Shown here: in pieces, positions 8,292-18,800 of the stretch | How positions within the stretch are numbered: position 1 is the stretch's first letter | Layout of the letters: each line of letters opens with the position of its first letter | DNA from: Myxococcales bacterium | GTDB taxonomy: Bacteria; Myxococcota_A; Polyangia; Polyangiales; Houyiibacteriaceae | NCBI GenBank assembly: GCA_019637115.1 | Contig: JAHBWH010000018.1 | Coordinates: 1-64,000 of the forward strand | DNA: 64,000 nucleotides | Direction: 5' to 3' | Program-made: the position numbers and the translations under genes | The notes under the pieces: generated by a model | Database searches by the model: none | What the model was told of the DNA's origin: nothing | The model's input: the letters and a program-made list of their open reading frames with translations, nothing else

Positions 8292-9095
8292 TCAGCGGAG
8301 CGCGTCGTCGACGAGCTCGTCGAAGGCTTGCTTCATGCGGCCCGCGTCGCGGAAGCGCCGCCGTTCTTCGACGGTCAGCGCTTTGCGGAGGAAGGCGATG
8401 AAGTCTGGCGTCACCTTCCGGCGCACGCGGTCGAGGCCGGGCAGGGGCCACTCGTAGGGCCAGCGCGGGAGCTGACCGGCCAACATCCGATAGGTGAGCA
8501 GGCCGAGGCTGAACACGTCGCTGCGGAACGAGGGATGACCCATCGCCTGCTCGGGGGCGACGTAGCCGAGCGTGCCCGAGCCCGAGCCCGCGACACGCGT
8601 GCGCATCGCGAAGCGCGCGATGCCGAAGTCGATCAGCTTCGCCGACGGCCCCGGGAAGAGGATCACGTTGTCCGGGTTGATGTCGCAGTGGATGATCCGC
8701 CGCGCGTGCGCGTACGCGACCGCGTCGAGGATCTGAGACGTGAAGTCGAGCACCGTCGCGGCCGAGATCCGGTGGCGGAGGCGCGTCGCGAGGCTCCGCT
8801 CGCCGAGGGGATATGCGATGACGAGGCGGTTGCCGACGAACATCGCGTTGCGGATCTGCAGGATGTTCGGGTGGTCGAGCCCGCCCGTGATGCGCACCTC
8901 GCGGAGGAGCTCCTTGAGGCCGTCCTTGAGGAGGTGCTCGTGAGGGACCTTGAGCGCGACGTCGCGCCCCTCGACGGTGTCGTGGGCGCGATAGACCCGC
9001 GCGAAACCGCCCTTCCCGAGCAGCGCGAGGATCTTGTACTTCCCGAGCTCGAAGCCCTTCGGATACTCGTCCGGGCTCGGACTGCGCCTAGGCAT
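8292..9095 (-). CDS. Hanks-type Ser/Thr protein kinase
   Basis: A compact 267-residue kinase consisting of little more than the catalytic domain. Motifs: glycine loop LGKGGFARVYRA, VALKVP (ATP-anchoring Lys), HCDINPDNVIL (catalytic Asp and Asn), IDFGIAR (Mg-binding Asp), GTLGYVAPEQ (activation-loop end) and FSLGLLTYRMLAGQLP. The usual HRD Arg is Cys, so it is a non-RD kinase and may not need activation-loop phosphorylation. No transmembrane helix or sensor domain is present, unlike many PknB-type kinases, so it is probably cytoplasmic. The start at 9095 (MPRRSPSPDEY) is favoured by a TACTAT box 8 bases before it. The PP2C at 2831 could be a partner, but this is inference. Confidence 0.88.
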   Translation of the reverse strand: MPRRSPSPDEYPKGFELGKYKILALLGKGGFARVYRAHDTVEGRDVALKVPHEHLLKDGLKELLREVRITGGLDHPNILQIRNAMFVGNRLVIAYPLGERSLATRLRHRISAATVLDFTSQILDAVAYAHARRIIHCDINPDNVILFPGPSAKLIDFGIARFAMRTRVAGSGSGTLGYVAPEQAMGHPSFRSDVFSLGLLTYRMLAGQLPRWPYEWPLPGLDRVRRKVTPDFIAFLRKALTVEERRRFRDAGRMKQAFDELVDDALR

Positions 9096-9103
9096 CGAGA
9101 CGC

Positions 9104-9109
9104 ATAGTA
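9104..9109 (-). promoter_or_regulatory. -10-like TACTAT before the kinase start
   Basis: On the minus strand TACTAT lies 8 bases before the kinase ATG, with no Shine-Dalgarno site. Confidence 0.45.
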
Positions 9110-9120
9110 CACGCGCCAGG

Positions 9121-9154
9121 GGGTTCGAGTCGGGTATCCGCGGCCAAGGGCGCG
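9121..9154. repeat. Dispersed ~35-bp motif, copy A
   Basis: Reads GGGTTCGAGTCGGGTATCCG followed by CGGCCAAGGGCGCG. The reverse strand of 38820-38857 gives nearly the same sequence, and 61250-61276 is related. It lies 26-59 bases upstream of the kinase start. Confidence 0.55.
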
Positions 9155-9323
9155 ATTCTCGCGCGACGCCTCGAGCGAGCGCTGATCCCAACGACGACCA
9201 CTCACCCGCAGCCGACGTGGCGAGGCCTCCGTCGCGGCGACTCGCGGCGCCCATCGACGAGGTCCAGGCCTATGCGGAGGCGACGTGGCCCGGTCGCGCG
9301 CGCCGTGGGCCACGGGGCCACGG

Positions 9324-9378
9324 GTGGCGCACGACGCGGTGGCGCACGACGCGTCGTGCACGGGTGGCGCACGACGCG
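9324..9378. repeat. GTGGCGCACGACGCG repeats with a 16-bp palindrome
   Basis: Three copies of GTGGCGCACGACGCG (9324, 9339, 9364) in the 355-bp gap between the kinase and the beta-helix gene. The perfect palindrome GCACGACGCGTCGTGC spans 9344-9359. Apart from this and the motif at 9121, nothing else is seen in the gap. Confidence 0.6.
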
Positions 9379-9450
9379 GTGGACGACGCGGTGGACCTCG
9401 TCCCTCGGACCTGTTATGCGAACGCCGTTCACTTCCTGGGGAGACGGCTG

Positions 9451-11034
9451 ATGCGCGCGTGGATGACCGCGGTGTTGCTCTTGGCTTGTGGGGCGGCTTG
9501 TGGGGCGACGGCGAGCGGCGTCGATGACGGAGGTTCGCTCGGCGATGGGGGCGGGCGTGACGCGGCGCGAGCTCGTGACGCCGCCGCGGATGGGGAGGTC
9601 GACGAGGACGGCGGAGCGCCTCGAGATGGCGGTGAGCCCGTCGACGGCGGCGCGCCCCGCGATGGTGGCGAGCCGCCGCGCGACGCGAGCCCGCTCCGCT
9701 GCGCGCCGCCCGAGCGACCCGCCGCCGACCTCTACGTCGCCCCCGACGGTCGCCCCACCGCCGCGGGGACCCGCGAGGATCCGCTCGACCTCGCGACCGC
9801 GCTCTCGAGCGCCGGGCCCGTCCGACCGGGCCACCGCGTGGAGGTCGCGGGCGGCACGTACGTGGGGCGCTTCGCGAGCCGGGTGTCGGGGACGATGGCC
9901 GCGCCGATCGTGATCGCCGCGGCACCGGGCGCGCGCGTCACGCTCGACGGCAACGTCGCGGGCAGCGGGAGCGTGCTGCTCTTCGAGGGCTCCTGGGTCG
10001 AGCTGCACGGCCTCGAGCTGACGTGCTCGGGCCCGAGCGCGGACCGATGCGGGGACGGCGCCGAGATCTACGCGCGCAACTCCAAGCTGGTGAACTGCGC
10101 CATCCACGACACCTCGCAGGGCATCGGCTTCTGGTCGACCGCGGTGGACTCCGAGCTCTACGGGAACATCATCTACAACAACGGCTTCGAGGGCCCGACG
10201 CGTGGGCACGGGCACGCGATCTACACCCAGAACGCGACCGGCACGAAGCGCATCGCGCGCAACGTGATGTTCTTCGGCTACGGCTACGGCGTGCACGCCT
10301 ACACCGAGGGCGGCTCGATCCGAGGGTTCGACTTCGTCGAGAACGTCTGGTTCCGGGCGGGCGCCTCGCGCCCTGGCAGCTCGACGATGGGGACGTCGGA
10401 CGGCTTTCAGATCGGCGGCCTGACGCCCGTCGCCCGCGCACGCATCGTCGCCAACGAGAGCTTCGGTCCCACCGTCGGCGCCCGCAGCATGCAGCTCGGC
10501 TGGGGGGGCAGCGTGATGAACGAGGACATCACGCTGCTCGACAACTACATCGTGGGGCGGGTCGCCGCGAATGGGATGTGGGCGAGCGGCACGCTCGAGG
10601 GCAACGTCTTCCACAGCAGCCTCTCGGGCGTCGACCCGGCCGACTACCCCGCGAACGAGTGGCGCTCGTCGCTGCCCACCGGCAAGCGCGTGGTCGTCTG
10701 GGCGAATGCCCACGACACGACGCGGGCTGACCTCGTCCTCTACGACTGGGACGAGTCCGGCTCGGTGACCTTCGACGCCGACGACTTCCTCCCGGTGGGC
10801 GCGAGCTACGAGATCTTCAGCGTCTACGATCTCTGGGGTAGCCCGGTCGCGTCGGGCACCTACGAGGGCGGCGCGCTCAGCGTGCCGATGGGGGCCAAGC
10901 CCCCGCCGCAACCCCTGAACGCCGCGAGCGGCATCACGGGCGCCGACGATCCGGGGCGCGCCTTCGGCGTCTTCGTGCTCCGCTCCACCTGCGCAATCGG
11001 CACGCCGACCACGCCGGCGCGGGCGGGTCGTTAG
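9451..11034 (+). CDS. Right-handed beta-helix lipoprotein
   Basis: A 527-residue predicted lipoprotein. The signal (MRAWMTAVLLLACGAACG) is followed by an Asp/Gly/Ala-rich linker (residues ~22-75, PRDGGEP repeats). Then comes ADLYVAPDGRPTAAGTREDP, the typical opening of DUF1565/pectate-lyase-like beta-helix proteins. The repeated short strands with Asn/Gly turns (SWVELHGLELTC, NSKLVNCAIHD, SELYGNIIYNN, KRIARNVMFFG) are PbH1 coils. Such proteins are often polysaccharide lyases or surface adhesins; no catalytic residues can be assigned by eye. The start at 9451 gives the signal peptide; the frame upstream is antisense to the kinase. Convergent with the sigma54 regulator. Confidence 0.75.
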   Translation: MRAWMTAVLLLACGAACGATASGVDDGGSLGDGGGRDAARARDAAADGEVDEDGGAPRDGGEPVDGGAPRDGGEPPRDASPLRCAPPERPAADLYVAPDGRPTAAGTREDPLDLATALSSAGPVRPGHRVEVAGGTYVGRFASRVSGTMAAPIVIAAAPGARVTLDGNVAGSGSVLLFEGSWVELHGLELTCSGPSADRCGDGAEIYARNSKLVNCAIHDTSQGIGFWSTAVDSELYGNIIYNNGFEGPTRGHGHAIYTQNATGTKRIARNVMFFGYGYGVHAYTEGGSIRGFDFVENVWFRAGASRPGSSTMGTSDGFQIGGLTPVARARIVANESFGPTVGARSMQLGWGGSVMNEDITLLDNYIVGRVAANGMWASGTLEGNVFHSSLSGVDPADYPANEWRSSLPTGKRVVVWANAHDTTRADLVLYDWDESGSVTFDADDFLPVGASYEIFSVYDLWGSPVASGTYEGGALSVPMGAKPPPQPLNAASGITGADDPGRAFGVFVLRSTCAIGTPTTPARAGR

Positions 11035-11206
11035 AAGTCGCGAGAAGCAAGCTCAGTCTTCGCAGGCCGCTCGGCGGTGGGCAGCGAGCAAAGCGAGGCG
11101 CTCGTGGGAACCGGGGCGTCACGCCCCGTGCAGAGGCGCTGGCGACCAGGCGACAGCCCCCGTCGCGATCGGGGCGATCCCGAACAACGTCTCGGTCTCC
11201 CCTGTA

Positions 11207-11230
11207 GAGAGGCGCTGGCGACAGCCTCTC
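11207..11230 (-). terminator. Hairpin downstream of the FHA-sigma54 gene
   Basis: A 7-bp stem (GAGAGGC/GCCTCTC) lies 12 bases beyond the stop of the minus-strand regulator. A second hairpin, CGGGGCG-TCA-CGCCCCG, sits at 11112-11128. Neither has a T tract. Together they may serve the two convergent genes. Confidence 0.4.
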
Positions 11231-11241
11231 GGAGGAGGAGC

Positions 11242-12627
11242 TCAGTCGTCGTCGTCGTCGTCTCGCCGGCTCGGGTGCACGCCGTGCTTCTTCGCGAGCT
11301 TGTGCAGGTATTTGCGGTCCATCTCGACCGCGCGGGCGGCGGCGGAGATGTTGCCGGCGTGCTGCTCGAGCAGCCACGCGACGTAGCGCTTCTCGAAGGC
11401 CTCCTCGAAGCGCGCCTTCGTCTCGCGGTACGAGAGCGAGAGCTCGAAGACGCTCCCCATCGGCTCGTCCGAGCCGCCGAGCGCGCTGCCCATCGGGACG
11501 TGGCCGAGTCGAATCTCGGGATCGCCCGCGGCGCGGGCGAGGTAGGCCGCACGGGCGAGCACGTTGCGGAGCTCGCGCACGTTGCCCGGCCAGTCGTGTC
11601 CGCCGAGCGCGTCGATCGCGCCCCGCGAGATCACGAGCGGCGGGTCGCTCGGTTGCTCGGCGCTGAGGGTCGTGAGCAAGTTGTCGACGAGCATCGGGAG
11701 GTCGTCGAGGCGCTCACGGAGCGGCGGGAGCTCGATCGGGACGACGGCGAGCCGGAAGTAGAGGTCCTCGCGGAACTTCCCGCGTTGCACCTCGAGCTGG
11801 AGGTTGCGCTTGGTCGCCGCGATGACGCGGATGTCGACGCGGTGCTCGCGGCTCCCACCCACGCGCCGGAACGAGCGCTGCTCGAGGGCGCGGAGCAGCT
11901 TCGGCTGGAGGTCCAGGGGGAGCTCGCCGATCTCGTCGAGGAAGAGCGTGCCTCCGTCCGCCAGCTCGAACGCGCCCTGGCGGGCGGCCGAGGCGCCGGT
12001 GAACGAGCCCTTCTCGTGCCCGAAGAGCTCGCTCTCGATCAGGTTTGCCACGACCGCGCCGCAGTCGACGATGACGAAGGGCCGATCCCGCCGCGGGCTC
12101 GATTGGTGGATCGAGCGGGCGAGCACGTCCTTGCCCGTGCCGGTCTCGCCGCCGAGGAGCACGGTGGCGTCGCTCGGCGCGAGCCGCTCGAGGAGGCCGA
12201 AGATCTGACGCATCGGGATCGAACGCCCGACCGCCTCGCCGAAGCGATCCCGGTCCGAGGGCAGCATCTCGATGCGCTCGGAGAAGGTGCGGACCTTCAG
12301 CTCGATCTTGCCGACCGTGAGGATCGCGCCGGGCCGCAAGAAGGCCTCGCGGATCTCGGCGCCGTCGAGGAGGGTGCCGTTGGTCGAGCCGAGGTCTCGC
12401 AAGACGTAGCCGCGCGCCTCGCGGATGATCTCGCAGTGGTTGCGCGAGACGGTCTGGTCGCGGAGCACGAGGTCGTTGTCGACGGTCTTGCCGATCCGGC
12501 AGATGTCGCCCGAGACGATGTGCTCGACGCCCTTCTGGTCGCCCGCGAGGACCACGAGCGAGAGGCGCGGGAGCTCGACGACGCCGACCCGCCCGAGCTC
12601 CGTGCGGACGCTGGTGCCTTGGCTCAT
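11242..12627 (-). CDS. FHA-domain sigma54-dependent transcriptional activator
   Basis: A 461-residue enhancer-binding protein. An N-terminal FHA phosphothreonine-binding domain (~25-112: [34 protein letters not shown]) replaces the usual receiver. The AAA+ domain follows: Walker [12 protein letters not shown], the sigma54 contact loop GSFTGA, Walker [30 protein letters not shown] and [11 protein letters not shown] Fis-type helix-turn-helix ends the protein ([25 protein letters not shown]). The architecture suggests activation by a phosphorylated kinase or substrate, common in myxobacteria. A poly-Asp tail comes from a GTC repeat. It overlaps the upstream membrane gene by 4 bases, so the two are translationally coupled. 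Confidence 0.92.
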   Translation of the reverse strand: MSQGTSVRTELGRVGVVELPRLSLVVLAGDQKGVEHIVSGDICRIGKTVDNDLVLRDQTVSRNHCEIIREARGYVLRDLGSTNGTLLDGAEIREAFLRPGAILTVGKIELKVRTFSERIEMLPSDRDRFGEAVGRSIPMRQIFGLLERLAPSDATVLLGGETGTGKDVLARSIHQSSPRRDRPFVIVDCGAVVANLIESELFGHEKGSFTGASAARQGAFELADGGTLFLDEIGELPLDLQPKLLRALEQRSFRRVGGSREHRVDIRVIAATKRNLQLEVQRGKFREDLYFRLAVVPIELPPLRERLDDLPMLVDNLLTTLSAEQPSDPPLVISRGAIDALGGHDWPGNVRELRNVLARAAYLARAAGDPEIRLGHVPMGSALGGSDEPMGSVFELSLSYRETKARFEEAFEKRYVAWLLEQHAGNISAAARAVEMDRKYLHKLAKKHGVHPSRRDDDDDD

Positions 12628-13067
12628 TGGAGCCCTCCGATGGCGGCGCGGCCGCCCCAGGACGGCTCGAAGAGGTCGAGGGAGACGACGCCGTCGGTCG
12701 GGACCCGGAGGCCGCGCGCGAGGTGGCGCGCGCCCTGGTCGTCGCGGAGGGTCACCTGGACCTCGTAGCGGCCTGGCATGAGGCTGAGCTCGTGATCGAG
12801 CCCGGCTGGGAAGCCAGAAGGCCGGGAGAAGCGGGCGGATTGCTCTTCCTCGCCGTCCCTCACGAAGGTGACGTGGGCCTCGCGCACGGTGGCGTGGCTG
12901 GGGCCGAACCGGTAGCGGAGATGGACGTCGCGCGGGAAGGACTCGCTGAGCGTGGAGCCCACGACCAGCAAGCCCACGAGGAGCACGAAGGCCCCGAGCC
13001 GACGGCGGTTCGTCTGGACGAATCGGAGCAGCCGCTGCCCACGGGGCGGGTCGACGGGGTCGAGCAC
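12624..13067 (-). CDS. Single-pass membrane protein coupled to the FHA regulator
   Basis: A 147-residue protein: short basic cytoplasmic N-terminus ([13 protein letters not shown]), one transmembrane helix (~24-42, [15 protein letters not shown]) and an outside domain of beta strands ([36 protein letters not shown]) that looks like a small Ig-like sandwich. I do not recognise the family. Its stop overlaps the start of the FHA-sigma54 activator, so it may be a membrane partner for that pathway (inference). It begins with GTG at 13067, with a TAGCCT box 6 bases before. Confidence 0.6.
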   Translation of the reverse strand: MLDPVDPPRGQRLLRFVQTNRRRLGAFVLLVGLLVVGSTLSESFPRDVHLRYRFGPSHATVREAHVTFVRDGEEEQSARFSRPSGFPAGLDHELSLMPGRYEVQVTLRDDQGARHLARGLRVPTDGVVSLDLFEPSWGGRAAIGGLQ

Positions 13068-13073
13068 GCGCCC

Positions 13074-13079
13074 AGGCTA
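13074..13079 (-). promoter_or_regulatory. -10-like TAGCCT before the GTG at 13067
   Basis: TAGCCT on the minus strand, 6 bases before the GTG start, with no Shine-Dalgarno site. It would drive the two-gene unit 13067-11242. Confidence 0.4.
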
Positions 13080-13277
13080 TCGCCGTCGACGTTGGGTGAC
13101 CAGCGATTTTGGGGGCCGCGGCCCCCTCCGAACGAGAAGGTCGGCCGGTTCGCGAGCTGGCGGCTTGGAGGGGGGTGCCCGATCGGGCTGTGGCGACCGG
13201 CTGGCGAACCGCACCTCGAACGGTGGCTGTCCGAGGCCGTCGGCTGGGTCTTGGCGACTGGGGCTCGCTCGAGGGTA

Positions 13278-13335
13278 ACGCGCAGGGGCAGGGGCACGAG
13301 CGAGAGCAGGGGCAGGGGCAGGGGAAGGGGACTGC
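13278..13335 (+). repeat. GGGCAG hexamer array ending in GGGGACTGCTT
   Basis: In the ~500-bp gap before rel lies a run of GGGCAG/GGGCAC hexamers, interrupted by GAGCGAGA, ending in GGGGACTGCTT. The same array and end recur at 18983-19285. The rest of the gap shows only a possible distant TAGGTT box near 13391. Confidence 0.7.
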
Positions 13336-13569
13336 TTCACCTCTTCCCGCCTTCCCGCCGTTTCTTGTCCGCTTCCGCGCGAGGGTGCTAGGTTACTTCG
13401 TCGTCAGGCGCGAATGCACTTCGCTGGACACTGCTGTCACGTCTCTGGCTCCCACGGTCGACGCCCCCGCCGCCAAGGTGAGCGTGCGCCTTCGCGCGCT
13501 CGCGGCGCCGATCCCCTTCCAAGCGCCTCCCACGAGCCCCATCTTTCTCGGCAGAGGCCCCTCTAGACC

Positions 13570-15717
13570 ATGCTGCCGCTTCCCGAGCTCGTATCCAAAG
13601 TCCGCGCCTATCACCCGCAGGCGGACGTCGAGCTCATCGAGAAGGCGTATCGCTACAGCGAGCGCATGCACGAGGGGCAGAAGCGGAAGTCCGGCGACCC
13701 GTACTTCATCCACCCGACCCACGTCGCGGGCATCATCACCGAGCTCCGGCTCGACACCTCGAGCCTCTGCGCGGCGCTCCTGCACGACGTCGTCGAGGAC
13801 ACCGACGTCACCGAGAAGGACATCGCCCAACAGTTCGGCGAGGAGGTCGCCTTCCTCGTCGACGGCGTGACCAAGCTCGGCAAGGTGAACTTCGCCTCCA
13901 AGGAGGATCGGCAGGCGGAGAGCTTCCGCAAGATGCTCATCGCGATGGCGCGCGACATCCGCGTGCTGCTCGTGAAGCTGGCCGACCGCCTCGACAACAT
14001 GCGCACGCTCGAGCACATGAACGTCGACTCACAAGAGCGCATCGCCAGCGAGACGATGGAGATCTACGCGCCGCTCGCCGGTCGCCTCGGCATCCATTGG
14101 ATCAAGGCCGAGCTCGAGGACCTCGCGTTCCAATACCTGCACCCCGACGCGAGCGAGGACCTGCGCCGCAAGGTGGGCGAGACGTCGATCGAGACCGACC
14201 GCTACGTCGACGAGGTCACGACGCAGCTGCTCAAGATGCTCGTCTCGCGGGGCTTCGCGCTCGACGTGAGCGGTCGCCAGAAGCACCTCTACTCGATCCA
14301 CAAGAAGATGCGCCGGCAGGGCATCGAGTTCGAGCAGGTCCAAGACCAGGTCGCCTTCCGCTGCATCATGGAGACGGTCGCGGATTGCTACGCCGCGCTC
14401 GGCGTGGTGCACAGCGAGTGGACGCCCATCCCCGGCCGCTTCAAGGACTACATCGCGCTGCCGAAGCCGAACATGTACCAGTCGCTGCATACGACCGTGA
14501 TCGGTCCGCGCGGGCGGCGCATCGAGGTGCAGATCCGGACACACGAGATGCACCGCACCGCCGAGCTCGGCATCGCGGCGCACTGGAAGTACAAAGAGCG
14601 CTCGGCCGGGCTCGAGCGCCGCGACGCCGAGCGCTTCGCGTGGCTCCGGCAGCTCATGGAGTGGCAGAAGGAGCTCGAGGATCCGACCGAGTTCCTCGAG
14701 TCCGTGAAGGTCGACCTCTTCCCGGAGGACGTCTACGTCTTCACCCCGAAGGGCGACGTAAAGACCTTCCCGCGCGACGCGACGCCCATCGACTTCGCCT
14801 ACTCGATCCACTCCGAGGTCGGCTCGCATTGCACGGGCGCGCGCGTGAACGGCGTGATGGTCCCGCTCCGCCACAAGCTCCGCAACGGCGACGTCGTCGA
14901 GATCCTCACGAGCAAGAACCAGCAGCCCTCCAAGGACTGGCTCGACTTCGTCGTCACCGGACGCGCGCGCTCGCGCATCCGCACGCACTTCCGCACGAAG
15001 GAGCGCGCCCGCTCGATGAAGCTCGGTCGCGACCTGCTCGAGCGCGCCCTCCACAAGCACAACCTCTCGTTCTCGCGCTGGCTGAAGACCGGCGAAGTGA
15101 AGAAGACGCTGGAGGAGCTCGGGCTCCAGAGCGAAGAGGACCTCTTCGCGCACATCGGCTACGGCAAGGTGGACGTCTCGAAGGTCCTCGACATCGCCGA
15201 CCCGAAGGAGCCCGAGAGCAAGAAGCAGCTCGCGCCGAGCTTCTTCGAGAAGACGGTCCGCAAGGTCACCCGCAAGGACGCCGACGCCACCATCCGCATC
15301 GACGGCCTCGACGACGTGCTCGTCCGCTTCGGGAAGTGCTGCACGCCGGTGCCGGGTGACCCGGTCGTCGGCTGGATCACACGCGGTCGCGGCGTGACCA
15401 TCCACCGTCGAGGTTGCCCGCGCTCGATGGAGCTCGACCCCCAGCGCCGCATCGAGGTGAGCTGGTCGAGCGACACGAAGATGGAGCTGCCGGTCTCGCT
15501 GCGCGTCACGACGAACAACAGCCCCGGCATCCTCTCGAAGGTCTCGAGCGTGTTCACCGAGAACGGCCTGAACATCAACGAGGCCATCTGCCGCACCCAG
15601 GACGACGGCCGGGCGGTCAACACCTTCCTCTTCACCGTGGACGACCTCGCGCGGCTGCGGAACGTCATGCGGGGCATCGCGAAGATCACCGGCGTGCAGG
15701 ACGTCGAGCGCGTGTAA
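13570..15717 (+). CDS. rel: RelA/SpoT-family (p)ppGpp synthetase/hydrolase
   Basis: Long-form Rel enzyme, 715 residues, that makes and probably degrades the stringent-response alarmone (p)ppGpp. Hydrolase HD domain: YFIHPTHVAGI, LLHDVVEDTDV (HDxxED) and VKLADRLDNMRTL, so hydrolase activity looks intact. Synthetase domain: SIHKKMRRQGIEFEQVQDQVAFR, FKDYIALPKPNMYQSLHT and VQIRTHEMHRTAELGIAAHW. Then TGS (VYVFTPKGDVKTFPRDATPI) and a C-terminal ACT domain (VTTNNSPGILSKVSSVFTEN). MLPLPELVSKVRAYHP matches other Rel N-termini, supporting this start. A BamA-type gene follows at once on the same strand. Confidence 0.95.
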   Translation: MLPLPELVSKVRAYHPQADVELIEKAYRYSERMHEGQKRKSGDPYFIHPTHVAGIITELRLDTSSLCAALLHDVVEDTDVTEKDIAQQFGEEVAFLVDGVTKLGKVNFASKEDRQAESFRKMLIAMARDIRVLLVKLADRLDNMRTLEHMNVDSQERIASETMEIYAPLAGRLGIHWIKAELEDLAFQYLHPDASEDLRRKVGETSIETDRYVDEVTTQLLKMLVSRGFALDVSGRQKHLYSIHKKMRRQGIEFEQVQDQVAFRCIMETVADCYAALGVVHSEWTPIPGRFKDYIALPKPNMYQSLHTTVIGPRGRRIEVQIRTHEMHRTAELGIAAHWKYKERSAGLERRDAERFAWLRQLMEWQKELEDPTEFLESVKVDLFPEDVYVFTPKGDVKTFPRDATPIDFAYSIHSEVGSHCTGARVNGVMVPLRHKLRNGDVVEILTSKNQQPSKDWLDFVVTGRARSRIRTHFRTKERARSMKLGRDLLERALHKHNLSFSRWLKTGEVKKTLEELGLQSEEDLFAHIGYGKVDVSKVLDIADPKEPESKKQLAPSFFEKTVRKVTRKDADATIRIDGLDDVLVRFGKCCTPVPGDPVVGWITRGRGVTIHRRGCPRSMELDPQRRIEVSWSSDTKMELPVSLRVTTNNSPGILSKVSSVFTENGLNINEAICRTQDDGRAVNTFLFTVDDLARLRNVMRGIAKITGVQDVERV

Positions 15718-15805
15718 GGGCGTGGGCGACGGAACCGCGCCCGGGGCGCTCCCGACGCCCCCGGAAAAGGCGACGAAACCCGCCTCGCGCGGTACACCTC
15801 GGCCC

Positions 15806-18800
15806 GTGCGCCCCCCCGCGCCCAGAGGTCCTCGCGGAAGGAAGCGCACCGCTTTCTTCGCCGCCGCCGCGCTCGTGCTCGCGGCGGCGCCGTCGCGCGC
15901 GCAGATCCCGGGCGAGCTGGACCGGCGTCCGCTCGCCTCGATCGTGATCGACGGCGACGGAGGGGTGCTCGATCCGAGCGCGCTCGAGCTCCCGGTCGGC
16001 GCCCCCGTCGATCGCGCCGCCTTGCGCGCCCTCGTCCAGCGCCTGCTCGCGAGCGGACGCTGGGCCGACGTGCAGGTCGAGGTCGCGCCGGAGGGGCGCG
16101 GGGTGCGTGTCTTCGTCCGCCTGACGCCGCGCGCGCTGCTCACGCGGATCGACGTCTTCGGCAACTCCGTGGTCGACACGAGCGATCTGCTGCGGGAGCT
16201 CCACCTCTCGGCGGGCATGGAGCTCGACCCGGGCGCGCTCGGCACGTTCGACGCGAAGGCGCGCGCGCTCTACGCCGAGCGCGGCTACGAGCAGGCGCGG
16301 CTCGAGCACGAGCTGCGCGACACGGACGACCCGGCGCGCAAGGTGCTCATCCTGCGGATCGCCGAGGGCGCCCCCACCCGCATCCGGCGCGTGGTGCTCG
16401 ACGGCGACCCGCTCCCCGCGCGCTGGTCGACGCGGCGCACGCTCGGCGTCGCCGAGGGCGACGTGCTCGAGGCCCGCACCCTCGAGGACGCGCTGCAGGC
16501 GGGAGAGGCCGAGCTCCGCGCCGAGGGCTGGCTCGAGGCGGCGCTTGGCCCCTTCGAGATCCGGCGGAGCGAGGCAGGCGTCGACGTCGTCGTTCGTAGC
16601 CGCATCGGCCCTCGCTACGAGCTGGCCATCCGCGGCAACGAGCCCTTCTCCCGCTCGGCCATCGAGGAGACCCTCTCGCTCGGCGACGAGCGCCTCGTGG
16701 CGGGCGCGGAGGCGACTTTGGCGGCCCGCGTCGAGGACTTCTACCGTCGGCGCGGGTTTCCGGACGCGCGAGTCCGGGTCTGGCGCGGCGCCCCCGACGA
16801 GGCCGCGACGGATCGGGAGGCCTTCGACCCCACCCTCCTCGGGCAGCGCCGCCGCGGGCGGGTGACCACCGCGTACGCGCCCGAGCGCGCGGCCCTGCGG
16901 GTCGAGATCCGTCCGGGCGTCCCGCTCGTCGTCCTCTCGCGCCGCTACCCCGGCGCCGCGCACTTCGAGGGCAGCTTCCTCGACAACCAGATCGCGACCT
17001 ATCTGCAGGAGATCGTCGACGAGAGCGGGCTCTTCGATCCGGTCGACGTCTTCGACGCCGACCAGCTCCTCGGGCCGCGGAGCGTGCCGCGCATTCAAGC
17101 GCCGCCGCTCGACGTCGACCCGAAGAGCATCTGGTTCGAGTCCGCCTACGAGCGCGCGGTCGAGCACATCCGCGAGCTCTACGAAGCGGAGGGTTTCCTC
17201 GACGCGCGCGTGGGGCCGGCGCGGCTGCAGATCGTGGCCGCCGCGGACGCCCGCCCGAGCGCCGATCCGCGCGCGCGGCGTACCCGCGCGATCGTCGAGG
17301 TCCCCGTCGTCGAGGGGCCGCGGACGATGCTCCACGGGCTCGAGCTCCGAGGCGAGCGCGCCCTGGACGCGCGCACGATCGCGGAGGCCTCGCGGCTCGT
17401 CGACGGGCAACCCTTCAGCTACCTCGCGCTCGAGCGGGCGAAGGGCCGCATCGAGGCGCTCTACCGCGACCGCGGCTACTTCTACGCGCGGCTCACGTCC
17501 GAGGTGCGCTTCAGCCGCGACCGGACCCGCGCCACCGTCCTGCTCCGCATCGAAGAGCGCTACGAGGTGCACGTCGGGGAGATCCTGGTGCGCGGCGCGA
17601 CCCAGACGCGCGAGCGCCTCATCCGCCGGATGATCCCGATGGCCGAGGGCGACCTGCTCACGCCGGGGATCCTGCGCGCGACCCAGGAGCGGCTGCTCGC
17701 CTTGGGCGTGTTCAACGGCGTGAACGTCGCGCCGCAGGACGAGGATCTCCCGGGGGTGGTCAAGCCGATCGAGATCACGATCAGCGAGCGCCGCCCGCAG
17801 TACATCGACTTCCGCGCGGGCATCTCGACCGGTCAGGGTCTGCGCTTCGGCGCCGAGTACGGCTACCGAAACCTCTTCGGCACGGGCCTCTCGCTGACGC
17901 TCGGCGCGCGCTTCGGCTATCAGTTCATCTTCCTCGACGAGATCGTCGAGCGTCGATACAAGGCGCTCGCGCTCGAGGACCGGCTCGAGCGGCGCGTGAA
18001 CGTGACGCTCGGCATCCCGTACATCGGCCTGCCGAACGTGCGGGCGAGCCTCACGGTCGCCCACATCCGCGAGAACGCACGTAACTTCGGCATGGACCGG
18101 AACGCGATCGATCTGAGCTTCTGGTGGCGCCCCATCCGTCCGCTGAGCTTCCAGTGGATCAACGGCGTGGAGAACAACGACGTCGACATCCTCGATGGGC
18201 TCGATTACCAGCGCTTGCTCGAAGAGGTCGTCGACAACGTGCGACTGCGCAACCTGCTCCGCGTCCCCGAGGGCTCGAGCACGTTGATCGCCTCGCAGCT
18301 CGTGGTGGGCCTCGACCGTCGCGACAACCCCTTCAACCCCACGCGCGGCTACCTCCTCACCGGCAGCGCCGAGTGGGCGCGCACGCTGCGCACCGAGGTG
18401 ATCACCAACGCGATGGGGGAGGAGACGCAGTTCTTCAGCCACCACCTGCGCATTCAGGGCAGCGCGAGCGGCTACGTCCCGCTCGGCGCCCAGAAGCGCT
18501 TCGTGGTGGCGATGCAGCTCAAGCTCGGCCGGGTGATTCACCTCGAACGCGGGAGCGACACCTACCCCAACCGGCAGTTCTACTTGGGCGGCGTCGACAC
18601 GATCCGCGGGTACTTGCAGGACGCGCTGATCCCCCAAGACGTGGCCGACGAGCTCGCCCGGGATCCGGACTTGAGCGCCGGGCCCCGCGGCGCGATCCAG
18701 GGCGGCGACGTGTTCATGGTGCTCCGGGGCGAGCTCCGCTTCCCGATCACCAGCAGCCTGAGCGGCGGCGCCTTCGTCGACCTGGGCAACTCATGGCGCG

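Noticed and set aside
15686-18637. 983-codon minus-strand frame opposite the Omp85 gene
   Set aside because: No motif is seen; the plus strand has POTRA and barrel features. It is a result of high G+C codon bias.
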